Shown: positions 18,259 through 26,619 of the stretch, one piece after another | How the letters are laid out: every line of letters starts with the position of its first letter | Numbering within the stretch: position 1 is the stretch's first letter | Assembly: GCF_025150745.1 (NCBI RefSeq) | Contig: NZ_CP102282.1 | Span: forward strand, 1-64,000 | Reading direction: 5' to 3' | Origin: Eubacterium ventriosum | GTDB lineage: Bacteria; Bacillota; Clostridia; Lachnospirales; Lachnospiraceae | Length of the DNA stretch: 64,000 nt | The notes under the pieces: model-generated | The model's database searches: none | Told to the model about the DNA's origin: nothing | Seen by the model: only the letters and a program-made list of their open reading frames with translations | Made by a program: the position numbers and the translations under genes

Positions 18259-18339
18259 CTATATCTTCTTAAGTTTTTATTTCGAAACTTGATTTTTAAT
18301 CTATATCTTTTTCAGTTTTTATTTCGAAACTTGATTTTT
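18259..18339. repeat. Two tandem 39-base repeats (42-base period) copying the methyltransferase 3' end
   Basis: A block starting CTATATCTT and ending TTCGAAACTTGATTTTT occurs at 18259-18297 and 18301-18339 with only a few differences. The second copy contains the last codons and stop of the methyltransferase gene, so the first copy is a duplicated gene end placed between that gene and hslO. Confidence 0.8.
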
Positions 18340-19077
18340 CTGACATTCTCTTGCCACAACATATATTCTTTCGCTTTCGCTATTAGGTTCATTTCTTGTA
18401 AATGCATCATAAACAGTTACGAACTCAAGTCCTGCAAGATTCAAAGCTTCTTTGATTTCTTCAACTGTATAAGCTCTCTGATAATGCTCCTCACTAAATT
18501 TATCATATCTATTGTCATCACCTTTAACAAAAATAGAAAGCATATATTCATTTATACAATCTTTCTCATCAAAATAATTGTCCCAAATAAAACTGCAGTC
18601 TTCTCTGTCCTCGGCAATTACTGATTCGCCAATACTTCTGTATAACTCTATTGTTTTTAAATCAAAAACAAAAATTCCACCCGGATCAAGATAATTGTTA
18701 ACCAACTTAAAAGTTGTAACTAAATCTTCGAATTCCGTAATATAATTAATTGAATCACAAAGGCTTACTACTGCCGCCACCGTTCCATACAAATCCAGTT
18801 CACGCATATCCTGGCACAAATACAATATACCGTCGTTTTTTCTTTTTTCAATTGCCATATTAAGCATTTCCTGGGAGTAATCCACGCCAATCATATCGTA
18901 GCCCTTGTCTGCCAACAGTTCCGTAATATTGCCCGTTCCACAGCCCAAGTCTAACACAATACCATAATTGACACCATATTCTTTTAAAATGCTAACCAAA
19001 TATTCGCACCATTTATCATATTCAATATTGTCCATAAACTTATCATAAACCTGTGCAAAACCCGTATATGCTTCCAT
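18319..19077 (-). CDS. Class I SAM-dependent methyltransferase
   Basis: A 252-residue protein with a Rossmann-type methyltransferase fold: motif I VLDLGCGTGNITE (~residues 41-53), motif II acidic GVDYSQEML, motif III region CQDMREL and motif IV-like VVSLCDSINYI. It resembles the generic small-molecule methyltransferases found upstream of hslO in Clostridia. The substrate cannot be told from sequence. ATG follows GGAGG. Confidence 0.88.
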   Translation of the reverse strand: MEAYTGFAQVYDKFMDNIEYDKWCEYLVSILKEYGVNYGIVLDLGCGTGNITELLADKGYDMIGVDYSQEMLNMAIEKRKNDGILYLCQDMRELDLYGTVAAVVSLCDSINYITEFEDLVTTFKLVNNYLDPGGIFVFDLKTIELYRSIGESVIAEDREDCSFIWDNYFDEKDCINEYMLSIFVKGDDNRYDKFSEEHYQRAYTVEEIKEALNLAGLEFVTVYDAFTRNEPNSESERIYVVARECQKNQVSK

Positions 19078-19245
19078 AGTATTCCTCCATAATCCTTACC
19101 ATTCTATCAGCAAAACTTTATAAACGCAACCATTAGACTTGCCAAAAATCTCACACTACATTATACTGACTATGACAATTTAAAATATGTTAAAATTATA
19201 AAATAAAAAACAGGTATGAAAGGTAAATTTAACAGGTAACTTTTT

Positions 19246-20217
19246 ATGATAAATATTACTGGTGAAATCCGTAATTTATCCGCCAAAAGGCTAATCATTC
19301 CAACGATAACTTTTGTTCTTATGATTTTATCGTTAATGATTTTTCCTTTTTTTAAAGTGTTTAATCCCGAACCCATATCAAACATATATAATGTAAGACT
19401 TTCTGACAAATACGTAAAAGTAACTGCCAAAACCCTACATTACTCAAGTTACAATCTTATAAAATTTGGCAATAAGAAATACGGATATTATTATGCACTA
19501 AATGACAATCAATGTGTTTTTGTGATTCTTCCTGTAGGTAGCACACCTAAAAAAACATTAACAAATTACAGTTTTAAGGGCAAAGTTATAAAGCCCAACA
19601 GTTCTTACAAGGAGATGCTTGATGCATTCTCAAAAGACTTAAACTGGGATTCTCAATCCCTTTCAAAAATCACAGGTGAGTGTTTAATTAGCAATGCTAA
19701 TTACCACCCTATTAAATATATGATTTTTATGTGGTTTGTTATAGTTATTATGCTGATTTCATTAAAGAATATAGTCGAAGCAATTATGGGAATAGTTAAT
19801 CCATATCTTTACCCTGTTTGCACTTTTTTAAACAAACAGCTTGGAAAAGAATATATTGACGATGCCGAGTCAGAACTTAGTTTTGGTAATTACATACAGA
19901 TTAACTCGATTTATATAACTGAAAACTATTGCATAGACCTTGGAAAAAACAAGATTTCCATAATCCCCCTTAACGACATTGTGTGGTGTTACCGATTGGG
20001 AAATATTAGTCTTAATCCTAAAAGCGAAGAACCGACTTTTTCACTTCACTTTACATTAATAGATGGCTCCACAATTCTTTTTAAGAAAAAAACAAGCGAC
20101 GAGGCTTTGGAAGCAATTAATGCCATCCGTGCAACAGAATACAATATTATAATCGGCCATTCGGAATCAAAGAAAAAAGCTGCAAAGGCAGTTATAAATA
20201 GTTATAAACAAAAATAG
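19246..20217 (+). CDS. Membrane protein of unknown function, two membrane helices
   Basis: A 323-residue protein not assigned to a named family. Residues ~15-40 form the first membrane helix; residues ~45-155 look like an extracytoplasmic beta-rich domain; residues ~158-185 form a second helix. The remaining ~140 residues are cytoplasmic and beta-rich (ISIIPLNDIVWCYRLG), reminiscent of PH-like domains. The ribosome binding site is weak. It is transcribed alone and ends in a shared bidirectional terminator with the SEC-C gene. Confidence 0.65.
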   Translation: MINITGEIRNLSAKRLIIPTITFVLMILSLMIFPFFKVFNPEPISNIYNVRLSDKYVKVTAKTLHYSSYNLIKFGNKKYGYYYALNDNQCVFVILPVGSTPKKTLTNYSFKGKVIKPNSSYKEMLDAFSKDLNWDSQSLSKITGECLISNANYHPIKYMIFMWFVIVIMLISLKNIVEAIMGIVNPYLYPVCTFLNKQLGKEYIDDAESELSFGNYIQINSIYITENYCIDLGKNKISIIPLNDIVWCYRLGNISLNPKSEEPTFSLHFTLIDGSTILFKKKTSDEALEAINAIRATEYNIIIGHSESKKKAAKAVINSYKQK

Positions 20218-20245
20218 GCTGTTGCAACAACTGCAACAGCCTATT
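20213..20245. terminator. Bidirectional terminator between two convergent genes
   Basis: AATAGGCTGTTGCA (20213-20226) and TGCAACAGCCTATT (20232-20245) form a perfect 14-bp stem with a 5-base loop. A-run before and T-run after make it work on both strands. Confidence 0.92.
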
Positions 20246-20257
20246 TTTTTGTGAAAA

Positions 20258-20767
20258 CTATCTTCCACAACAATATTTATATTTCTTTCCTGAACCACAT
20301 GGGCAAGGATCGTTTCTTCCAACTTTCTTTTCCTTTATAACTGTTCCTGAAAGTTTCTGTTCTTTGTAAAGTTCCTTTCTTCTTTCAGGTGTTAAAAGGT
20401 TGTCCCATTCTTCTAAGTTATAAAGCCAGTCTGCCTTAGCATCAACCATGTTCTTGTATAACTTTTCAGGATCATATTCTAAGCTAACTTCTGTTGTATC
20501 TTCTAATTCTTCTATTGGATTCTCAACCTTTAAGCTTTCGTTGATTCCATCAAGGAAACCTACCATTGTAAGAACTTCCATATTGTATTTCTTTGCAAGT
20601 TCTTCAACTGTTCCCTTTACTACTACGTCAGGATGTCCAAGGATATCTTTGTATACTTCCTTCTCCTGTACGAAATAAGCACCCCAGAACTGATTGTACT
20701 GCTCCTGTGTCTGTTCCTGATTATAAGCGATTTCACGCCATGTCTTTAATAAATAATCGTTTGCCAT
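20258..20767 (-). CDS. SEC-C metal-binding domain protein
   Basis: A 169-residue protein ending in a SEC-C zinc motif ([19 protein letters not shown], residues ~150-168), the same motif found at the C-terminus of SecA. The first ~140 residues are helical and acidic, with no known fold recognised. SEC-C proteins bind zinc and often attach to ribosomes or the Sec system; here the role is unknown. Start chosen at MANDYLLK, with GGAGG upstream. Confidence 0.85.
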   Translation of the reverse strand: MANDYLLKTWREIAYNQEQTQEQYNQFWGAYFVQEKEVYKDILGHPDVVVKGTVEELAKKYNMEVLTMVGFLDGINESLKVENPIEELEDTTEVSLEYDPEKLYKNMVDAKADWLYNLEEWDNLLTPERRKELYKEQKLSGTVIKEKKVGRNDPCPCGSGKKYKYCCGR

Positions 20768-20957
20768 TTTTTCCTCCAAATGTATTAATATGCTAAGCAC
20801 CTGTTACTACCTAACATTAAATTTTTCTTCTCTAGGATATTATACAAATACTAAACAATAATTGCAATAAAATATTATTTCTACTATACTAAAGAGAGTT
20901 TAGAAAATAAGCTTTTTTAGCTTTATCGTTGCATTTTTGTGACAGAATGGAGTTTTT

Positions 20958-21161
20958 ATGGAAAAATTAAAACGAATCCTTGCTATATTGGCAATAATTT
21001 CACTTATATTTTGTGCTTTGCTTACATTGGTTTTTGCACTTCTTACAAACTTTGGAGTTGGAGATTTTACTAATGCCTGGAGAGCAAGTGCATGGTCAAT
21101 GATAATATTGCCGGTGCTTTTTTATGTAATGATATGGATTTGCAAGTTGTTGAAGAAGTAG
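20958..21161 (+). CDS. Small membrane protein, two helices
   Basis: A 67-residue hydrophobic protein with two predicted membrane helices (residues ~7-30 and ~44-63) and Lys/Arg at both ends. GGAG precedes the ATG. No family recognised. It is followed by the purA-derived repeat array. Low-complexity hydrophobic content means the call rests on the ribosome binding site and intact frame. Confidence 0.5.
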   Translation: MEKLKRILAILAIISLIFCALLTLVFALLTNFGVGDFTNAWRASAWSMIILPVLFYVMIWICKLLKK

Positions 21162-21190
21162 TAGAGAATATTGTAGTGGTTGACAAACTA

Positions 21191-21427
21191 TACAGATAGG
21201 CATTGAGCCTCTGTACTCATAGACCTTCGGTCTATTTCGTCACTGGCTTTCGCCTTGTGTGCTACTACTTATACAGATAGGCATTGAGCCTCTGTACTCA
21301 TAGACCTGACGGTCTATTTCGTCACTGGCTTTCGCCTTGTGTGCTACTACTTATACAGATAGGCATTGAGCCTCTGTACTCATAGACCTTCGGTCTATTT
21401 CGTCAGTGGCTTTCGCCACATCAAATT
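21191..21427. repeat. Three tandem ~81-bp repeats carrying the purA 3'-end sequence
   Basis: Units start at 21191, 21272 and 21354 (periods 81 and 82). Each begins with TACAGATAGGCATTGAGCC, which is the complement-strand match of the last codons and downstream bases of purA (21484-21510), so a fourth partial copy lies inverted at purA itself. Each unit also contains a small hairpin ATAGACC...GGTCTAT whose loop varies (TTC or TGAC) while the stem is kept. Together with the terminator this fills the gene-free 21162-21499 gap. Confidence 0.85.
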
Positions 21428-21428
21428 A

Positions 21429-21478
21429 AAAAAACACGGTTGAAAAATTGTGCAAGCACATTTTCAACCGTGTTTTTT
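21429..21478. terminator. Bidirectional terminator after purA
   Basis: AAAAAACACGGTTGAAAA (21429-21446) pairs perfectly with TTTTCAACCGTGTTTTTT (21461-21478), an 18-bp stem. It ends purA on the minus strand and any readthrough from the repeat array on the plus strand. Confidence 0.92.
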
Positions 21479-21499
21479 CATTTGACAGAGGCTCAATGC

Positions 21500-22774
21500 C
21501 TATCTGTATATGATTTCATGTCTTCCTGGTCCGTTACTTACCATTTTTACTGGTACGCCAAGTTCTTTTTCGATGAATTCGATGTATTTACGACAGTTTT
21601 CAGGAAGTTTGTCGTATTCTTTGATTCCACGTATTTCTTCTTTCCATCCTGGAAGTACTTCGTATACTGGTTTTGCTTTTTTGAGTTTTGCTGTTACTGG
21701 GAAGTCTTTTACTACTTCGCCATCGATTTCATATCCTACACATACTGGAATTTCATCTAAGTATCCAAGTACGTCTAATACTGTAAGTGCTACTTCTGTA
21801 GCTCCCTGCATTCTTACTCCGTAACGTGAAGCTACGCAATCGAACCATCCCATTCTACGAGGACGTCCTGTTGTGGCTCCAAATTCTCCACCGTCGCCAC
21901 CACGTCTTCTAAGTTCATCCGCTTCGTCTCCAAAGATTTCACTTACGAATTCTCCAGCTCCAACTGCACTTGAGTATGCTTTTACTACTGTGATGATGTC
22001 CTTGATTTCATATGGTGGTATTCCTGCACCAATTGCACCGTATGCTGCTAGTGTTGATGAAGATGTTACCATTGGGTAAATACCGAAATCAGGATCTTTT
22101 AATGTTCCTAACTGTCCTTCAAGAAGTACTGTCTTTCCTTCTTTAATTGCATTGTTTAAGTATAATGCTGTATCGCAAACGTAAGGTTTTACAATATCTC
22201 TGTATTCATGTAATGTTTCTAATAATTCATCAGCATTGATAAGTGGCTTATGATACATATGCTCTAACATAATGTTCTTCTGTTCTACTACTCTTGCCAC
22301 TTTTTCCTTTAATGTATCTTCATCAAATAATTCTGATACCTGGAATCCAATCTTTGCATATTTATCTGAATAGAAAGGAGCAATACCTGACTTTGTTGAG
22401 CCAAATGCCTTTCCGCCAAGTCTTTCTTCTTCATATGCATCAAAATCAATGTGATATGGCATAAGAATCTGTGCTCTATCTGATACTAAAATATTTGGCT
22501 TTGGCACTCCCTGTGATACAATACTATCAATCTCCTTCTGAAGATATGGAATGTTCAGTGCCACACCATTTCCTATAATACATGTAGTATGCTGATAGAA
22601 TACTCCTGATGGAAGTAAATGAAGTGCAAACTTACCATATTCATTAATAATAGTATGTCCGGCATTACTTCCTCCCTGGAATCTTACGATAATGTCTGAC
22701 TTTTCGCCAAGCATATCTGTAATCTTACCTTTTCCTTCGTCGCCCCAGTTAGCACCAACAATCGCTCTAACCAT
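21500..22774 (-). CDS. purA: Adenylosuccinate synthetase
   Basis: A 424-residue enzyme making adenylosuccinate from IMP, aspartate and GTP in AMP synthesis. Family marks: the N-terminal P-loop GANWGDEGKGKI (residues ~6-17), catalytic His in GSNAGHTI (~residues 35-42), FGSTKSGIAP, the GATTGRPRR segment and C-terminal VSNGPGRHEI. Full length for the family. ATG follows AGGAGG. The last three codons and downstream bases are copied three times in the adjacent repeat array. Confidence 0.97.
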   Translation of the reverse strand: MVRAIVGANWGDEGKGKITDMLGEKSDIIVRFQGGSNAGHTIINEYGKFALHLLPSGVFYQHTTCIIGNGVALNIPYLQKEIDSIVSQGVPKPNILVSDRAQILMPYHIDFDAYEEERLGGKAFGSTKSGIAPFYSDKYAKIGFQVSELFDEDTLKEKVARVVEQKNIMLEHMYHKPLINADELLETLHEYRDIVKPYVCDTALYLNNAIKEGKTVLLEGQLGTLKDPDFGIYPMVTSSSTLAAYGAIGAGIPPYEIKDIITVVKAYSSAVGAGEFVSEIFGDEADELRRRGGDGGEFGATTGRPRRMGWFDCVASRYGVRMQGATEVALTVLDVLGYLDEIPVCVGYEIDGEVVKDFPVTAKLKKAKPVYEVLPGWKEEIRGIKEYDKLPENCRKYIEFIEKELGVPVKMVSNGPGRHEIIYR

Positions 22775-22842
22775 TTGGTTTCCTCCTATTTAACTTGAAT
22801 TGTTCTTTATTATTTGTTTTATCTGCTATGCTTTGTTCCTAG

Positions 22843-22893
22843 CAAACCACTAAATATTATACTATCTAATTAAGAAAAATGCTAGTGGTTTAG
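22843..22893. other. Inverted repeat in the purA/nfnA divergent intergenic region
   Basis: AAACCACTA near 22843 and TAGTGGTTT near 22887 can pair across a ~35-base loop, followed on the plus strand by a T-run. It sits upstream of purA, within a 300-base divergent promoter region that is otherwise AT-rich and featureless apart from the nfnA promoter. Confidence 0.4.
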
Positions 22894-23014
22894 TTTTTTT
22901 CTTTTATTAATTTTCCTACATTATTATAAAAGCCTTTTTTATGCGTATTTTTATTTAATTCTCACTTTATTAGATTAAATTATTAATTCGCTAAACTTTT
23001 TTTACACTTTCACA

Positions 23015-23043
23015 TTGATAATATTTTATCAATATGCTATATT
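23015..23043 (+). promoter_or_regulatory. nfnA promoter with overlapping Rex-like palindrome
   Basis: -35 TTGATA (23015-23020), 17-base spacer, -10 TATATT (23038-23043). The -35 box is the left arm of a perfect 7-4-7 palindrome TTGATAA-TATT-TTATCAA (23015-23032). This is the layout of the Rex operator (TTGTTAA-N4-TTAACAA), differing at one symmetric base pair. Rex senses NADH/NAD+, which suits control of an NADH/NADPH/ferredoxin enzyme. The regulator itself is not in the window. Confidence 0.6.
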
Positions 23044-23074
23044 TAAGAGTAGCATTTATAAAGGAGATTAAGGA

Positions 23075-23929
23075 ATGTACAAGATTTTACGAAGAAAACA
23101 ACTTAACGACACTGTAGTGCGTTTAGATGTAGAGGCTCCATTTATTGCTAAGAAAGCAAAAGCAGGTCAGTTCATTATTTTAAGAATTGACGAGCGTGGT
23201 GAAAGAATGCCTCTTACAATAGCTGATACTAATGCAGAAGAAGGCTCTGTTTCTATTATCTTCCAGATAGTCGGACAGACAACTATGCTTCTTTCTCAGA
23301 TGAATGAGGGAGATTGTTTATTAGACTTTGTTGGACCACTTGGCGCTGCAACTGAGTTTGGCCACATTAAGAAAGCCTGCGTTATCGGTGGTGGTGTAGG
23401 TAATGCCATAGCTTATCCATCTGCAAAAGCTTTATTTAATATGGGCGTTGATGTTGATGTTATCGCCGGTTTCAGAAGCAAGGATATTGTTATTCTTGAA
23501 GATGAATATAAAGAAGTTTGTAACAGACTTTTCATTACAACAGATGACGGAACTTACGGAGAGAAAGGTTTTGTAACTAACAAGCTTCAGGATTTAATCG
23601 ATGCCGGTAACAACTATGATCTTGTTATCGCTATCGGACCTATCCCAATGATGAAATTTGTTTCTAAGGTTACTGAACCTTATAATATTAAGACTTTAGT
23701 TTCACTTAACCCTATTATGATTGATGGTACAGGTATGTGTGGCGGATGTCGTGTAACTGTTGGTGGTGAAATTAAGTTTGCTTGCGTTGACGGTCCTGAC
23801 TTTGACGGTCATCAGGTAGATTATGACGAGCTTATGAAACGTAATTCTACATATAGAGAATTTGAAGCTCACGATAGAGAAAACTGCCGTATGTATAAAG
23901 CGGCTGATGAAATGGGAGGTGCCAAATAA
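23075..23929 (+). CDS. nfnA: NADH-dependent reduced ferredoxin:NADP+ oxidoreductase subunit A (NfnA)
   Basis: A 284-residue FAD/NAD-binding protein of the dihydroorotate dehydrogenase electron-transfer family. An FAD-binding beta-barrel (residues 1-95, with RMPLTIAD) is followed by an NAD-binding domain (VIGGGVGNAIAYP, ~residues 108-120). The [2Fe-2S] motif is MCGGCRV...FACVDGPDF (~residues 222-245). With NfnB it performs flavin-based electron bifurcation: 2 NADPH + NAD+ + oxidized ferredoxin to NADH and reduced ferredoxin, or the reverse. Overlaps nfnB as TAATG. Start follows AAAGGAG. May be labelled a sulfide dehydrogenase subunit in older annotation. Confidence 0.88.
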   Translation: MYKILRRKQLNDTVVRLDVEAPFIAKKAKAGQFIILRIDERGERMPLTIADTNAEEGSVSIIFQIVGQTTMLLSQMNEGDCLLDFVGPLGAATEFGHIKKACVIGGGVGNAIAYPSAKALFNMGVDVDVIAGFRSKDIVILEDEYKEVCNRLFITTDDGTYGEKGFVTNKLQDLIDAGNNYDLVIAIGPIPMMKFVSKVTEPYNIKTLVSLNPIMIDGTGMCGGCRVTVGGEIKFACVDGPDFDGHQVDYDELMKRNSTYREFEAHDRENCRMYKAADEMGGAK

Positions 23930-25314
23930 TGCCAAACATGTCTTTAACAAAGGTTCCAATGCCTGAGCAGGATCCTAACGTACGTAATAAGAATTTTGAA
24001 GAAGTTGCTTTGGGTTATACTAAAGAAATGGCTATGGAAGAAGCAACTCGTTGTATTAACTGTAAGAACAAACCTTGTATGAGTGGTTGTCCTGTATGTG
24101 TACGTATACCTGAGTTTATTGCTAAGGTTGCAGCAGGAGAATTTGAAGAAGCTTACAAGATTATCACAAGCACTAATGGTCTTCCTGCTGTTTGCGGACG
24201 TGTTTGTCCACAGGAAAATCAGTGTGAAGGAAAATGTATCCGTGGTATCAAGGGCGAACCTGTTTCTATCGGTCGTCTTGAAAGATTCGTAGCTGACTAC
24301 CATATGGCTCACAGCAATGATGATGCTGTTAAACCTGAATCTAATGGTATTAAAGTTGCAGTTGTTGGTGCAGGTCCTGCAGGGCTTACATGTGCCGGTG
24401 ACCTTGCAAAACTTGGTTACGAAGTTACTATTTTTGAAGCTTTCCATAAGGCCGGTGGTGTTTTAGTTTATGGTATTCCTGAATTTAGACTTCCTAAGGC
24501 TATCGTTCAGAAGGAAGTTGAAAATCTTGAAGCTTTAGGTGTTAAGGTTGAAACTGACATGGTTATCGGTAGAGTTCTTTCTATTGATGAAATCATGGAA
24601 ATGGGATTCAAGGCTGTATTCATTGGTTCAGGTGCAGGTCTTCCATCATTTATGGGTATTGAAGGCGAAGCTTTAGTTGGTGTTTACTCAGCTAATGAAT
24701 ATTTAACAAGAGCAAACCTTATGAAGGCTTATCTTGATGATTATGATACACCTATTATTAAGAGTAAAAATGTTGCCGTAGTCGGTGGTGGTAACGTAGC
24801 TATGGATGCTGCAAGAACTGCTTTAAGACTTGGTGCTGAAAATGTATATATTGTTTACCGTCGTGGTATGGAAGAACTTCCTGCCCGTGGTGAAGAAGTT
24901 CATCATGCAATTGAAGAGGGAATTATCTTTAAAACACTTAACAACCCTGTTAAGTTAATCGGAGATGAAGATGGTCGTGTTTGCAAGATGGAATGTGTTG
25001 AAATGGAACTTGGCGAACCTGATGCTTCAGGACGTCGTCGTCCAATGGTTATTGAAGGAAGTAACTTCCAGTTAGACGTTGATACAGTTATCATGTCACT
25101 TGGTACTTCACCTAACCCACTTATCAGAACTACAACAAAAGGACTTGAAGCTAACAAGTGGGGATGCCTTGTAGTTAATGAAGACACTCTTGAAACAACA
25201 AGAGATAATGTTTATGCCGGTGGTGATGCCGTAACAGGTGCCGCTACAGTTATCCTTGCTATGGGTGCAGGAAAACAGGCTGCTGCAAGCATTCATGAAA
25301 GATTATCAAAATAA
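23929..25314 (+). CDS. nfnB: NfnB / GltA-type NADPH-dependent oxidoreductase subunit
   Basis: A 461-residue flavoprotein of the glutamate synthase small-subunit type. N-terminal cysteine clusters (CINCKNKPCMSGCP near residues 44-57 and CGRVCPQENQCEGKC near 89-103) bind two [4Fe-4S] clusters. Two Rossmann motifs follow: VVGAGPAGLTCAG (~residue 140, FAD) and VVGGGNVAMDAARTA (~residue 284, NADPH). The pairing with an adjacent, overlapping nfnA and the lack of a glutamate synthase large subunit identify it as NfnB instead of a glutamate synthase. Cytoplasmic; central to redox balancing in fermenting anaerobes. Confidence 0.88.
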   Translation: MPNMSLTKVPMPEQDPNVRNKNFEEVALGYTKEMAMEEATRCINCKNKPCMSGCPVCVRIPEFIAKVAAGEFEEAYKIITSTNGLPAVCGRVCPQENQCEGKCIRGIKGEPVSIGRLERFVADYHMAHSNDDAVKPESNGIKVAVVGAGPAGLTCAGDLAKLGYEVTIFEAFHKAGGVLVYGIPEFRLPKAIVQKEVENLEALGVKVETDMVIGRVLSIDEIMEMGFKAVFIGSGAGLPSFMGIEGEALVGVYSANEYLTRANLMKAYLDDYDTPIIKSKNVAVVGGGNVAMDAARTALRLGAENVYIVYRRGMEELPARGEEVHHAIEEGIIFKTLNNPVKLIGDEDGRVCKMECVEMELGEPDASGRRRPMVIEGSNFQLDVDTVIMSLGTSPNPLIRTTTKGLEANKWGCLVVNEDTLETTRDNVYAGGDAVTGAATVILAMGAGKQAAASIHERLSK

Positions 25315-25400
25315 TAATTGTAATATGAAAGTGTAAATTAAGTTGCAATACATATGATTAGTATTTAGACTTTTGACATTCAAATTATAATATATAACAA

Positions 25401-25435
25401 AACAGGAGCGTGCCTTTATGTGGCATGCTCCTGTT
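25401..25435 (+). terminator. Terminator of nfnAB
   Basis: AACAGGAGCGTGCC and GGCATGCTCCTGTT form a 14-bp stem with one G-T wobble and a 7-base loop, followed by TTTTGTT. Confidence 0.9.
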
Positions 25436-25488
25436 TTTGTTATGTTCAGTAATAGAATCCTTGCAATAAGCAGAGTAAATTGGCGTAT

Positions 25489-25902
25489 GTACCCCAAAAA
25501 ACAAGCTTTTTTAAATGTAGGGGTACATTTACCGCGTGTTCAAATCATATGTTGTACTAAATTAATGTAGATTTGGGTAAACGTACCTCAAAAATCGTAG
25601 TTTTTGAAATATCGGGGTACATTTATTGCATATTCAAATCATATGTTGTACTAAATTAATGTAGATTTGGGCAAACGTACCCCAAAAATCGTAGCTTTTG
25701 AAATATCGGGGTACATTTATTGCATATTCAAATTATGTATTGTACGAAATTAACGTAGATTGGGGCAAACGTACCCCAAAAATCGTAGTTTTTGAAATAT
25801 CGGGGTACATCCATAGTAAAATATCACTTATAGGTAGCATGTAACATTTGAAATTATGAAATTTGTACCCCGAAAATTAAGAAAATAATTATATCGGGGT
25901 AC
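25489..25902. repeat. Five-unit array of 38-bp hairpins with exact 94-bp period
   Basis: Elements bounded by GTACCCC and GGGGTAC lie at 25489-25526, 25583-25620, 25677-25714, 25771-25808 and 25865-25902, each 38 bases, exactly 94 bases apart. The 56-base spacers 1 to 3 are near-identical to each other (they share TCAAAT...TTGTAC...AAATTAA); spacer 4 has the same length but diverged sequence. Inside each hairpin an A-run faces a T-run. Similar single hairpins lie at 14676-14881. No protein-coding content. This occupies most of the 1.3-kb gene-free stretch after nfnB. Confidence 0.85.
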
Positions 25903-26015
25903 ATGTATAAAATTGAGATAAAAAAGAATGATTTAATAAGAAACTCCACATACACACATATTCATAATCCTTGTAAGTACTTTGATTAGTATGATTTTCG
26001 CATTAAACCCAAAAG

Positions 26016-26084
26016 AAACTCCAACAATAATCGTAGTGCATAGCAACTGGTACTTTGCAACAAACTAATTAACGTTGGAGTTTT
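26016..26084. terminator. Long-loop inverted repeat, possible terminator
   Basis: AAACTCCAAC (26016-26025) pairs with GTTGGAGTTTT (26074-26084), followed by GTTTTTC. It lies just after the stop-side of a decayed reading frame and at the end of the 94-bp array region. Confidence 0.5.
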
Positions 26085-26104
26085 GTTTTTCTATTAACGT
26101 AATG

Positions 26105-26310
26105 TTATTTCTTAATCTTTACCTTCTTTATTTTTGACCAAGGTCCTTCCATACTACCATCGTCTAATGTTACATAAGGTCTACGTGTAGTTGTTTCAGC
26201 CTGTGCTGGTTCATAACCTTCCGGATTTCCGTTGCTTCTATACATTTCTCCGGCTAAAGTCAATTTGCCTGTGTTATAAAGCCAAAGTCCTGTATTTGCA
26301 TTATTAAATT
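26105..26310 (-). pseudogene. 3'-terminal remnant of a protein gene
   Basis: The minus strand from about 26310 to the TAA at 26105-26107 reads as an open ~67-residue tail (containing TGLWLYNTGKLTLAGEMY and ending in Lys-rich KKVKIKK) with normal amino acid composition. No start codon or ribosome binding site precedes it, and the sequence upstream breaks into AT-rich noncoding DNA. It looks like the C-terminal end of a deleted gene, perhaps a secreted or surface protein. Family not recognised. Confidence 0.6.
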
Positions 26311-26550
26311 AAACCCGTTCAACTCTCTATTTAAAGTTATAAGTAAAAAACTTTTTTAAGCCAATGCTAATATTTAATAAAAATTTTTACTTATTTTTGT
26401 ATATATTTTTTACTGTTAAGATAATGTAATTTGCAATTCTAATCTCATATTTTATCCTGGATATTTTTTTATAAAAATTAGAGTATCAAACTACTAAAAG
26501 ATTGATTACATGAATTCTATAAATTTATTTAAGATTTTTTTCAAAAAATG

Positions 26551-26597
26551 TTGACAAAAAGTAAAAAAGTGATATATTAATAATAGTTACTATTATT
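26551..26597 (+). promoter_or_regulatory. perR promoter with a PerR/Fur-type operator
   Basis: -35 TTGACA (26551-26556), 16-base spacer, -10 TATATT (26573-26578). A perfect 9-1-9 palindrome AATAATAGT-T-ACTATTATT (26579-26597) covers the transcription start. Its core resembles the PerR box (TTATAATnATTATAA) and its position fits autorepression. Confidence 0.75.
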
Positions 26598-26619
26598 GTT
26601 ATCAAGAAATGAGGTAAAC

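Noticed and set aside
21191-21427. CRISPR-like or tRNA-like tandem array
   Set aside because: Units are 81 bp and repeat as a whole without unique spacers; no tRNA fold or CCA-type end was seen.
23702-24447. Minus-strand open frames opposite nfnA and nfnB
   Set aside because: Thr/Ser/Phe-rich shadows of strongly supported flavoprotein genes.
23929-25314. Glutamate synthase small subunit (gltD)
   Set aside because: No large subunit is present and the gene overlaps an nfnA-type gene, so NfnB is the better call, though automated names often say glutamate synthase.
25489-25902. CRISPR array (38-bp repeats with 56-bp spacers)
   Set aside because: The first three spacers are near-identical to one another, the repeats are palindromic end to end, and no cas genes are near.
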